Shown here: one piece after another, positions 7,829-14,936 of the stretch
Layout of the letters: each line of letters starts with the position of its first letter
Numbering within the stretch: the first letter of the stretch is position 1
NCBI RefSeq assembly: GCF_004771005.1
Contig: NZ_RQHV01000053.1
Coordinates: forward strand, 1-59,325
DNA length: 59,325 nucleotides
Direction: 5' to 3'
From: Leptospira ilyithenensis
GTDB lineage: Bacteria > Spirochaetota > Leptospiria > Leptospirales > Leptospiraceae
Notes under the pieces: generated by a model
Seen by the model: only the letters and a program-made list of their open reading frames with translations
The model's database searches: none
What the model was told of the DNA's origin: nothing
Translations under genes and position numbers: made by a program

Positions 7829-9013
7829 TCAGCCACCCCACATTTTTTTCAAATCGGAAGCTATGTTTTTCTGCATAGCTTCGTTGGTTCCTCCACCGAT
7901 AGAAAGCAAAATCGCATCCCGATGAAGTCTTTCCACAGGATACTCGCGGCAATAGCCGTATCCACCTAATACCTGTATCGCGTTTCTGGACACTCGTTCC
8001 GCCATTTGGGTCGCTACTAATTTTGCTGAGGCCGCACCGAGTGAATTTCTCACTTCGGGAGAAAGTCCCGATGCCACTTGGTAAACAAGGGCCCGCGCCG
8101 CCGAATAATCCGCATACGATTCGGAAATCAGTCTTTGGATCTGGCCGAATTCGATCAATTTTTTGCCGAACGCTTCTCTGTGACGAACAGTATAATCACA
8201 CATGATATCGATACATCTACGCGCGATCCCGATCGATTGGGCAGCAAGAGTCACTCTTTCTATTTCCAAGTTACGCATCATATGCGTGATGGCGGAATTT
8301 TCATCTCCCAAAAGATTTTCTACCGGGACTTCCATATCTTCAAACACAAGCTGGGTCGTCGGAGAAGATCGCATTCCCATCTTCTCTTCTTTTTTCCCTA
8401 CCGAAAAACCTTTGTAAGACGACTCAATAACGAAACTGGTCATCTTTTTTGCGTTCTTATCAAGTTTGGTATAAAGCAAAAAAACCTGTCCGTTGGAACC
8501 ATTTGTGATATATTGTTTCACTCCGTTGATCACATAACGGTCTCCTTTTTTAACAGCATGAGTGGTCATGCCCAGAACATCCGTTCCTGCACCCGGTTCC
8601 GTCATCCCCATACCGCCGATCCATTCGGCAGAAATCACCTTATCCAAATATCTCTTTCTTTGATCCGCATTGGAACTATGGTAAAAATTATTAACGAATA
8701 AAACTTCGTGAGCCAAATAAGAAAGAGTAAACCCCGGATCAAAACGGGACATCTCTTCGTGAATGATAACAGCAGCAACGGCATCGAGTCCGTGCCCTCC
8801 GTCTTTTTCGGGAACGGTGATTCCGAAAATTCCTAGTTCGGCACCCAGTTTTTTGAACAAACTGGTGTTAAATGTCTCGTGTTCATCATGTTCTTTTGCC
8901 TGTTCATCCATCTCTTTTTCAGCAAAACCGGCAACAGATTCGCGTAAAGATAAATGGGCATCTGTGGGATTGAAAAGGTCAATCTGGTGGGAAGTAGAAT
9001 TCGAAGCGATCAT
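7829..9013 (-). CDS. Acyl-CoA dehydrogenase (isovaleryl-CoA dehydrogenase-like)
   Basis: FAD enzyme of acyl-CoA beta-oxidation or branched-chain amino-acid breakdown, 394 residues, standard family length. Visible are the flavin/substrate signature GGMGMTEPGAGTDVLGM, YITNGSNGQVFLLY, the helix region with GQIQRLISE, and the C-terminal GGYGYCREYPVERLHRD. The usual catalytic glutamate in the C-terminal EGT motif is replaced (IGGGTNEA). A glutamate lies instead in NLEIERVTLAA, the position used by isovaleryl-CoA and long-chain dehydrogenases, so catalysis is probably retained and the substrate may be branched or long-chain. Electrons would go to EtfAB (16.2-17.9 kb). It appears to be a single-gene unit. 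Confidence 0.92.
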   Translation of the reverse strand: MIASNSTSHQIDLFNPTDAHLSLRESVAGFAEKEMDEQAKEHDEHETFNTSLFKKLGAELGIFGITVPEKDGGHGLDAVAAVIIHEEMSRFDPGFTLSYLAHEVLFVNNFYHSSNADQRKRYLDKVISAEWIGGMGMTEPGAGTDVLGMTTHAVKKGDRYVINGVKQYITNGSNGQVFLLYTKLDKNAKKMTSFVIESSYKGFSVGKKEEKMGMRSSPTTQLVFEDMEVPVENLLGDENSAITHMMRNLEIERVTLAAQSIGIARRCIDIMCDYTVRHREAFGKKLIEFGQIQRLISESYADYSAARALVYQVASGLSPEVRNSLGAASAKLVATQMAERVSRNAIQVLGGYGYCREYPVERLHRDAILLSIGGGTNEAMQKNIASDLKKMWGG

Positions 9014-9078
9014 ATTCAGAAAGTCTTAAACCGATTCCTTACTCTGTAAAGGAAAAAAGCGAGAGAAGATCCTGTTAT

Positions 9079-9243
9079 TTAATTCTTTACGCTGACAAAA
9101 TAATGATAAAATTCCTCATCTTTTTCGAATCCGTTCTTTTCATAAATACTTTGCGCTTGTTTGTAAAAAATCCGGTAGAGTGTGAATATCGCGGTGGGCC
9201 GGTCCAGGTCTTCTATGGTAGCGTGCCTTGTCTCGTATGTCAT
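9079..9243 (-). pseudogene. Internally deleted GNAT acetyltransferase remnant
   Basis: An open frame of 54 codons starts at the ATG 9243, three bases after the arsH stop. It begins MTYETRHATIEDLDRPTAIF, a typical N-terminus of a GNAT N-acetyltransferase, and ends QSIYEKNGFEKDEEFYHYF, the typical C-terminal strand and helix of the same family. The middle of about 90-100 residues is missing, including the acetyl-CoA-binding RxxGxG loop. The join lies around FYKQ/AQSIYEK and happens to stay in frame. It cannot be a working acetyltransferase. As last member of the ars transcription unit it fits the common presence of GNAT genes in arsenic operons. A residual microprotein could still be made. Confidence 0.7.
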
Positions 9244-9246
9244 GTG

Positions 9247-9921
9247 TTAAATTATTTTCTCTTTTCTTTCACTATATCTGTCTACCAAATAATCGGAGAT
9301 ATCCCGAGTCATATAAGTGAATTTCATCAATTCCTCCATTACATCCACCAGGCGGTCTCTATAACTAGATTCTTTCATCGTTCCGTCTTCATGAAACTCG
9401 TTGAAAGCTTTTGCGACAGAAGATTGGTTTGGAATCGTAATCATCCGCATCCACCTCCCCAAAATTCTCATGTTATTCACCGCATTGAAACTTTGTGAAC
9501 CGCCTGACACTTGCAATACTGCCAAAGTTTTGCCTTGCGTCGGACGAACCGCCCCCAGACTAAGAGGAATCCAATCGATCATAGTCTTCATAAGTCCCGT
9601 CATATTTCCGTGCATCTCGGGGGAAGACCAGACCTGGCCTTCCGACCATTGACTCAAATTCCGAAGCTCAATTACTTTAGGATGTTTTACCGACCTGTCT
9701 CCGTCATATACTGGAATTCCATCCGGGTCGAATATTTGAACTTCCGCACCGAAAAATTCCAAAATCCTTTTTGCTTCCATAGCGAGCAGGCGTGAATAGG
9801 ATTTGGAACGAAGGGATCCGTAAAGGATTAAAATCCGGGGTTTATGTTCGGAGTATTTGATTTGTTTCGGAAACTCGGCGAATGTATTATTTTCCAAGTA
9901 TTGCATTGGTGATTGATTCAA
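9247..9921 (-). CDS. arsH: ArsH NADPH-dependent FMN reductase (organoarsenical oxidase)
   Basis: Flavodoxin-fold protein of 224 residues, the usual ArsH length. Characterised ArsH proteins oxidise trivalent organoarsenicals to less toxic pentavalent forms using NADPH and FMN. The FMN phosphate loop [10 protein letters not shown] (about residues 35-44) and the ArsH signature [19 protein letters not shown] followed by [21 protein letters not shown] are intact. Its ATG overlaps the stop of the truncated acr3 as ATGA, so the two were translationally coupled. It belongs to the ars operon arsR-arsC-acr3-arsH-GNAT and is one of three members that remain full length. Confidence 0.93.
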   Translation of the reverse strand: MNQSPMQYLENNTFAEFPKQIKYSEHKPRILILYGSLRSKSYSRLLAMEAKRILEFFGAEVQIFDPDGIPVYDGDRSVKHPKVIELRNLSQWSEGQVWSSPEMHGNMTGLMKTMIDWIPLSLGAVRPTQGKTLAVLQVSGGSQSFNAVNNMRILGRWMRMITIPNQSSVAKAFNEFHEDGTMKESSYRDRLVDVMEELMKFTYMTRDISDYLVDRYSERKEKII

Positions 9922-10177
9922 TTTGAAAATTCCAACCTGTAATATTTTTTAGCTATAAAAAAAGAGATGCGAACCAGTAGGATCAGAACCGGCACTTCAA
10001 CCAACGGACCGATTACTCCTGCAAATGCTTGCCCGCTATTCAATCCGAACACAGCAATGGCTACTGCTATCGCCAATTCGAAGTTATTTCCTGTTGCAGT
10101 GAAAGCAATCGAAGCTGTTTTTGGATAATCCACAATGTAAGATACTGATCTAAAAAACCTAATTTTTTACTTTCCAT
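9918..10177 (-). pseudogene. acr3: Internally deleted ACR3 arsenite efflux pump
   Basis: ACR3 is a ten-helix arsenite exporter of about 350 residues. Here the ATG at 10177 starts [17 protein letters not shown], the recognisable ACR3 N-terminus. Then, with a frame change, the last 70 residues follow ([20 protein letters not shown] and [18 protein letters not shown]), which are the conserved C-terminal helices. About 260 codons are missing, including the conserved cysteine region, and the junction near 10130 is out of frame: reading on from the ATG soon meets a stop. The C-terminal part has an internal GTG at 10133 and keeps its ATGA overlap with arsH. Efflux function must be lost. Confidence 0.85.
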
Positions 10178-10200
10178 AACAAACTTGCAATCGTTAGTAT

Positions 10201-10629
10201 TCACTGTATTTTGATATTTTCTTTTACAAACTTTTCCGAGTACATGCGAATTTCTTCTCTCACTCTGCGAAATTCATTTAGTATTTCTTCTTCACTTCCC
10301 TTTGCTTTCGCCGGATCGGAAAAGTTCTGATGTAACCTGATTGCATGCGAAGGAAAATAAGGACAATTTTCCTTCGCATGATCACAAACTGTGATGATAT
10401 AATCAAATTCGATTTCTTTGTATTCGTTGATATGATTGGAAGTATGACCGGAAATATCTATACCTGCCTCTTTCATAATCATTACCGCCTTAGGATTCAC
10501 TCCGTGAGTTTCAATTCCGGCGCTATAGATATTCGCGTTTCCTCCCGAATAATTCTTAAGCCAACCTTCCGCTATCTGGCTCCTGCAACTATTGCCGGTA
10601 CAAAGTACTAGTATATTTTTGGTTTTCAT
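10201..10629 (-). CDS. arsC: Arsenate reductase, thioredoxin-coupled LMW-phosphatase type
   Basis: Cytoplasmic reductase converting arsenate to arsenite, 142 residues, family-typical. The start at 10629 ([18 protein letters not shown]) is chosen since it overlaps the arsR stop as TAATG; the open frame runs further upstream only inside arsR. The phosphatase-like P-loop CTGNSCRS carries the nucleophilic first Cys, and the ArsC resolving cysteines appear in ITVCDHAKENCPYF. The Asp of FSDPAKAKG is the general acid. It is the second gene of the ars operon. With the pump gene acr3 destroyed next door, its product arsenite has no visible export route in this locus. Confidence 0.93.
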   Translation of the reverse strand: MKTKNILVLCTGNSCRSQIAEGWLKNYSGGNANIYSAGIETHGVNPKAVMIMKEAGIDISGHTSNHINEYKEIEFDYIITVCDHAKENCPYFPSHAIRLHQNFSDPAKAKGSEEEILNEFRRVREEIRMYSEKFVKENIKIQ

Positions 10630-10973
10630 TAACAACAGTTCCTCTTGGTTCTCGGTTTGTATTTCTTCAATGTTATAAAAAAATCCTTCGCATTTTCCTG
10701 AAATTCTTCCAGAACGGGCCAATTGATACAGTAGCAGGATTTTTTACCTTCGACTTCACCCGTAATCAAACCGATCTCCTTCAATTCCTTCAAATGTTGG
10801 GAAACAGTCGCCTGCGCAAGAGGCAGAACTTCTACGATCTCTCCGCAGATACATTCTTCTCTTTCGGCGATCGTTTGCAAAATCGCAATCCTTGCCGGAT
10901 GCGAGATTGCCTTAGCAAATAGAGAAAGTGTTTGGAAGTTTTCATCGAATTCTTCCTTTTTGTTAATTGCCAT
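10629..10973 (-). CDS. arsR: ArsR-type transcriptional repressor
   Basis: Winged-helix repressor of the ArsR/SmtB family, 114 residues, first gene of the ars operon. The ATG at 10973 is chosen; a TTG at 11012 would extend the frame through the operator. The winged-helix DNA-reading part is [23 protein letters not shown], preceded by CICGE, whose cysteines lie where ArsR arsenite ligands are often found. The C-terminus ends KRNCC, adding further candidate thiol ligands. No Shine-Dalgarno is seen before the ATG; a perfect TATAAT lies 13 bases upstream inside a palindrome, so the transcript may be almost leaderless. The stop overlaps the arsC start (TAATG). Confidence 0.92.
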   Translation of the reverse strand: MAINKKEEFDENFQTLSLFAKAISHPARIAILQTIAEREECICGEIVEVLPLAQATVSQHLKELKEIGLITGEVEGKKSCYCINWPVLEEFQENAKDFFITLKKYKPRTKRNCC

Positions 10974-10979
10974 ATTGTA

Positions 10980-10997
10980 TATCGTAATTATACGATA
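10980..10997 (-). promoter_or_regulatory. ars operator overlapping the arsR -10 box
   Basis: TATCGTAATTATACGATA has perfect 7-bp arms (TATCGTA/TACGATA) around a 4-base spacer. On the minus strand the centre reads TATAAT, a perfect -10 hexamer (10987-10992). ArsR dimers bind such imperfect ATnCG-rich dyads, so autoregulation by blocking RNA polymerase is likely. The arsR ATG is 6 bases downstream. Confidence 0.65.
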
Positions 10998-11051
10998 ATA
11001 AAAGCAAATCAAAAAATCCCGATCACAAAGGACAAAATTCTAAAAACATCT

Positions 11052-11080
11052 CGCCCTACTCCGAACTCAGGGCGTCTTTG
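11052..11080 (+). terminator. Orphan intrinsic terminator between ars operator and CAP fragment
   Basis: CGCCCT (11052-11057) pairs with AGGGCG (11069-11074) around an 11-base loop, followed by TCTTTG. No plus-strand gene precedes it: the next genes to the left are the minus-strand ars genes. It probably belonged to a gene now deleted, and the truncated CAP gene begins immediately after it. Confidence 0.45.
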
Positions 11081-11081
11081 T

Positions 11082-11783
11082 ATGGGGAAACCGGAAAAGG
11101 AATCCCATCTGGGTTGGATCGCGAGCATTTACGATGCATTAGGTGACACAAACAATGCGAAAAAATACAGAGAGTTAAGTGCCAATCCTCCGAAAGCTCC
11201 TCCGATCAAATTATTGCCTCTGGAAAAGATAGAAGGAGATTATCTTAAATCGGGACTTGCCTATTTCAATGAATTTCAAAAATCCATCGGAGGTAAACCG
11301 ACTAAGCTTGATCCTGCATTGAATAGTGCCGCAAAAAAACATGCAGAATATCTTTATCAAAATCATTTCGGGGAAATGATCACCACCGAGTGGCATAACG
11401 AAGAAAAAGGAAAACCCGGCTACATCGGAAAAGCTCCCGAAGATCAGGCAAAAGCTTTCGGATTCAAATCTTCACCGGGTTATTTTACCGGAAATACAAT
11501 GGGAGGGTTTAATAATTACGATCTGTTTTCAACACCGGAATACCTATTCCGCCATCTTGCCAACACTTCATACCATAGAGGCCTGGTCGTAGCGCCTAAC
11601 TTCGAATCCACCGGATTGTACAGATGGCGAAAAGGGGAAGCCGGCATGCTCGTATACTTTATGTCATACGAGATCGCTCCGGAAAAATACACAGTATACA
11701 TGAAACTTGCAGACAGTAAAAAACAAATCGTTTTTGATAAGGAATGGAGCTTTACGACGACAAAAAACGCGAATTTCTTTTGA
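11082..11783 (+). CDS. CAP (SCP/PR-1) domain protein, N-terminally truncated
   Basis: The ATG at 11082 gives 233 residues. Residues 10-37 (GWIASIYDALGDTNNAKKYRELSAN) look like the end of a TPR-like helical repeat. A CAP/SCP domain follows (ALNSAAKKHAEYLYQNHFG, TEWHNEEKGKPGYIGKAPED), then a beta-rich C-terminus. CAP proteins are usually secreted and bind lipids or cleave peptides in other organisms. Here no signal peptide exists, the ribosome-binding site is poor, and the frame starts a few bases after an intrinsic terminator, so an upstream part with export signal and more repeats was probably lost. It is divergent from the decayed ars operon. Expression is doubtful. Confidence 0.6.
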   Translation: MGKPEKESHLGWIASIYDALGDTNNAKKYRELSANPPKAPPIKLLPLEKIEGDYLKSGLAYFNEFQKSIGGKPTKLDPALNSAAKKHAEYLYQNHFGEMITTEWHNEEKGKPGYIGKAPEDQAKAFGFKSSPGYFTGNTMGGFNNYDLFSTPEYLFRHLANTSYHRGLVVAPNFESTGLYRWRKGEAGMLVYFMSYEIAPEKYTVYMKLADSKKQIVFDKEWSFTTTKNANFF

Positions 11784-11824
11784 AATAAAGTTATAAAAAT
11801 ATTTTTCTTTGTTCATCAAAACCA

Positions 11825-11840
11825 CTAGTATATATACTAG
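11825..11840. promoter_or_regulatory. 16-bp perfect palindrome CTAGTATATATACTAG
   Basis: The sequence is exactly self-complementary and sits in the 269-base gap between the CAP fragment and the HD-GYP-like gene. It could be an operator half-site pair or simply AT-rich DNA; the two flanking CTAG tetranucleotides, rare in many bacterial genomes, make chance less likely. Confidence 0.3.
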
Positions 11841-11906
11841 CTTTCATCGATCGAATGTACAATCTGAGAGTTCGGATTCTCCGACGAACGACAAATACTT
11901 TTTAAA

Positions 11907-11925
11907 ATTGTAAATTTATTTTACA
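11907..11925. promoter_or_regulatory. Inverted repeat TTGTAAA-N5-TTTACAA
   Basis: Perfect 7-bp arms about 130 bases before the start of the HD-GYP-like gene at 12053. The layout resembles small-dimer regulator boxes (7-bp arms, short AT spacer). The rest of the 11784-12052 gap shows a weak TCGG/CCGA hairpin and no open frame. Confidence 0.35.
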
Positions 11926-12052
11926 AGGCCATCGTTATTATTTCCATAGCAAGGGAAGCAATTTTATATACTTTAATGCTTAGGATCAAGCAAGAAAACC
12001 TCTTCGGGATTTGCCTTAAGCTGAGACATTGCCAACAAACGGAGATTATATC

Positions 12053-13516
12053 TTGAACGGCCCAAACCAAGTTTCCAAAGACCAGCTCGCCAAATTCGAA
12101 TTAACCGAAGAATCTTTGAATAGTTTCCGTAAGAACAACAGCATACCTCTTGACTTATACAACAAAGACGGTCAGATACTCATTCATAAAAAGAAAAATC
12201 CAACTGTCGACGATTTTGGCAAATTACTCAAATTCGAATTGCAGGGAGTATATTTTCTAGTTTCCGAGTTGAACAAAGGAAAATCGCCAAGCAAACTTGC
12301 GGAACTAAGCAAGTCACAAACTGTCAAATTATTCGACCAGGAAAAGACGGCGAAGTTTGCAAGACAATCGGCAACACTGATTGAAGACCTTCGAAAAACA
12401 TCATTCTCATCCGATCAGGCCATTATGGTCGATCGTTCCATTAACGAGATACTTACGGACTTTACAAGCAACCCCGATTTCGAATCGGGCATATTCAATA
12501 TTTTGGAAATTTTAAGCGTAGCCGGCGTTCCTTTGGAATCCGAGCTCATGACAAAAAGAACGATCGTTGCAATGGGAATGAAAGTACGAACGAAAAAGAT
12601 CGTAGAAGACAGCAACAAAAAACCGGACAAGAAAGACCACCTAACTTTAATGATGGCAAGTTATCTGGCTGATGTGGGTTATACGAAATTAGACATAAAG
12701 GAACATCCAAAATTATCCAAAGAAGATTATGCGATCGTTCAACAACATCCTATCATCAGTTATCTGATGACTTTAAATGCACCCGAAATTTCAACTGATG
12801 TTCGAACTCTTATCTTAAACCACCATAGACCCTATCGAGGCTCCGGTGTGAATAACAACTTTCCCGATACAAGAAACATATTCACCAAATTGATGTCAGT
12901 TCGTGACAAGTATAATAAGGAAATAGGAAAAGAAAGGATTGTAAACGATATCGAAAAGCAACTCCATTTGCAGGAAAACAATGTTTCCTCAAGTAGTAGA
13001 GAAGAGGATATTGCGATTCTTTCTTTGGCAAGCGAGTATGCCTCTTTGACTTCGAACCAAGCCTGGAGACCTGCGTTCAAATCTTCTACAGCTTTAAAAA
13101 TGATTTTGAATGATTCGTTTTTTTCTTATAGCAACAAAAACATCCGTCACTTGCTCGACTATGTCGGTTCCAGTTTGACCAATAATCAAAATATCATCAA
13201 TGTTGGCGACTTTATCATCACCGCTGCGATGGATTCGGAAAAACACGTTCATTTCGACATCTGTGAAGTATTGGAAGTCGATCGATTTCAAACCAGACCC
13301 AAACTACAGAGAATTTGTACGATAAAACCCATATTCAAAAAATTGAATAAATATAGAATCGCAGACTTTGATTTGAATCATATCAGAATCGATAAAAGAA
13401 AAGCAATCATAGATCTTTCCCATACCGCAGGCTCGACAAGAGTGATTTATATCATAGACAGGGAACTCAACGAACCGTTGTTCAATGCGGTGTATAAAAT
13501 GAACAAAGCAAGTTAA
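12053..13516 (+). CDS. Degenerate HD-GYP-domain protein
   Basis: A 487-residue cytoplasmic protein. The TTG at 12053 is chosen because GGAG lies 8 bases upstream; an in-frame TTG at 12029 has none. The middle (about residues 195-265) aligns by eye with HD-GYP domains: SYLADVGYTKLDIKEHPKLS corresponds to the usual HDIGK..IP...L.KPGKL segment, QQHPIISYLMTL to the HP..G...L helix, and NHHRPYRGSGV to HHE...GxGYP. The metal-binding HD pair is replaced by AD and GYP is lost, so c-di-GMP hydrolysis is unlikely; it may bind nucleotide or act as scaffold. The N-terminal 190 residues and the C-terminal domain are unassigned. Its stop shares the TTAA with the convergent cyclase stop. Confidence 0.75.
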   Translation: MNGPNQVSKDQLAKFELTEESLNSFRKNNSIPLDLYNKDGQILIHKKKNPTVDDFGKLLKFELQGVYFLVSELNKGKSPSKLAELSKSQTVKLFDQEKTAKFARQSATLIEDLRKTSFSSDQAIMVDRSINEILTDFTSNPDFESGIFNILEILSVAGVPLESELMTKRTIVAMGMKVRTKKIVEDSNKKPDKKDHLTLMMASYLADVGYTKLDIKEHPKLSKEDYAIVQQHPIISYLMTLNAPEISTDVRTLILNHHRPYRGSGVNNNFPDTRNIFTKLMSVRDKYNKEIGKERIVNDIEKQLHLQENNVSSSSREEDIAILSLASEYASLTSNQAWRPAFKSSTALKMILNDSFFSYSNKNIRHLLDYVGSSLTNNQNIINVGDFIITAAMDSEKHVHFDICEVLEVDRFQTRPKLQRICTIKPIFKKLNKYRIADFDLNHIRIDKRKAIIDLSHTAGSTRVIYIIDRELNEPLFNAVYKMNKAS

Positions 13517-14859
13517 ACCTCTTCCGTCCATTTATAAAGATTCACCTGTTTTTCCTTTCCGGCAAGTAGGATCGATTCCGTTTGCCTGAAATCGTCAGGC
13601 TTTCCTATTTCCGCCCAAACCTCTTCGGAAACGAGCAAGTGAGCAGAAACTTTTTTGCATGCGGACTCGATTCGGGATGCAGTATTGACAGTATCTCCGA
13701 TTACAGTGTATTCCATTCTCTCTTCGGTTCCGATATTTCCCGCAAACACTTCTCCCGTATGGATTCCGATCCCTATCTCTATTCCCGGTTTTCCTTCCGA
13801 CTCCCTTTCTAAGTTGAATTTTTTTAGTTCGGCTAACATTCTTTTGGCGGAAAAAACCGCATTTCTGGAATCCAAACCCGGAACTCCCGCAGGCAAAGGA
13901 GTTCCGAACGTAGCCATCACCGCATCTCCGATAAACTTATCCAGAGTTCCTCCGAAATGGAAGACCGCCTTTGTCATACCCGACCTGTATTCCGTGAGGA
14001 ATGTGGACAAATCCTGCGGATCCATCGACTCGGACATCTTTGTAAAATTTCTGATATCAGAAAAGAGTACAGTCACTTTTTGTCTTCTTCCGCTTTGAAT
14101 CACATCGGGCTGTGAAGTAATTTCTTCCACGAGGTCGGGAGAAAAATAACGTGCAAGAGATGTTTTTTGTGCTTCCGCATTTGCCAAACGTTTGAGCATC
14201 AAAATCGTTCTGTAAATTCCATAGGAAAGACAGATTGCCAAAGAAAAATATATGATAGGGCGTGTTACGATTGCGTCGGTTACGATCAACTCATCTCCCA
14301 GAACGTATTTGTACCAATCGTATCCTACGGGAGTTCCTGTATAAAAAGTATAAATCAGAAAAATACAATGAGCGAAAAAAAAGCAGAGAAAGGAAAACAA
14401 TACCAGCCGAATCCTGAATTGAAACATGGACAAAGAGAGAGGCAAAAGATAAAAAGCATTCACAGGATTTTTTAAAATAAAATTAGGATTCCCATCTCCT
14501 TTCAAAAGATACCAATTCAAAATGGTAATCGAAACTAAAAAATTATCAAAGAATATACTGATATACTCATACTTTTTCACCCAATACTCATGTTGGCATC
14601 TCAAAATATAAGCATGAAAGTAAGTGTTTACAAAATAGAAAAACAAAGCGCCGAAATTGACCGCATAACCCCAAATTGTATCTATATTCGGGAGATTTGC
14701 GATTATACTCACGGTCATGGCAGCACCGATCACATATCGGAACTGGTTCGCGACCTTGGCACCGTTTCTTTCTTCTTCCTCCAAAAGCACAATCATGGTA
14801 GGACTGAGTTTATTTTTAAAACTGATCTTAGTGTCGATTTTTTTCCAAAACGATGTCAT
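13513..14859 (-). CDS. Membrane-bound class IIIb adenylate/guanylate cyclase
   Basis: A 448-residue integral membrane cyclase. The ATG at 14859 (MTSFWKK) is preferred over an upstream start at 14925. About six transmembrane segments lie between residues 40 and 230 with no known sensor domain, followed by a short linker (AEAQKTSLARYFSPDLVEEI) common before leptospiral cyclase domains. The catalytic domain has both metal aspartates (FSDIRNFT; IGDAVMA), the purine-selecting lysine in LDKFIGD, threonine in YTVIGD, and the transition-state Asn and Arg in VNTASR. Lys plus Thr is the class IIIb pattern, often adenylate-producing and bicarbonate-responsive in studied homologues. All catalytic residues are present. 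Confidence 0.9.
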   Translation of the reverse strand: MTSFWKKIDTKISFKNKLSPTMIVLLEEEERNGAKVANQFRYVIGAAMTVSIIANLPNIDTIWGYAVNFGALFFYFVNTYFHAYILRCQHEYWVKKYEYISIFFDNFLVSITILNWYLLKGDGNPNFILKNPVNAFYLLPLSLSMFQFRIRLVLFSFLCFFFAHCIFLIYTFYTGTPVGYDWYKYVLGDELIVTDAIVTRPIIYFSLAICLSYGIYRTILMLKRLANAEAQKTSLARYFSPDLVEEITSQPDVIQSGRRQKVTVLFSDIRNFTKMSESMDPQDLSTFLTEYRSGMTKAVFHFGGTLDKFIGDAVMATFGTPLPAGVPGLDSRNAVFSAKRMLAELKKFNLERESEGKPGIEIGIGIHTGEVFAGNIGTEERMEYTVIGDTVNTASRIESACKKVSAHLLVSEEVWAEIGKPDDFRQTESILLAGKEKQVNLYKWTEEV

Positions 14860-14936
14860 ATTCCGCCATTCATAAGATGAACTTTTCAAAAAGGAAAGAT
14901 TTTTTTTAAGTGATTTATAAAACAAAGAAGACCCAG

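Noticed and set aside
8078..8701. 207-codon plus-strand frame opposite the acyl-CoA dehydrogenase
   Set aside because: It lies wholly antisense to a gene with clear family motifs and has no recognisable protein features.
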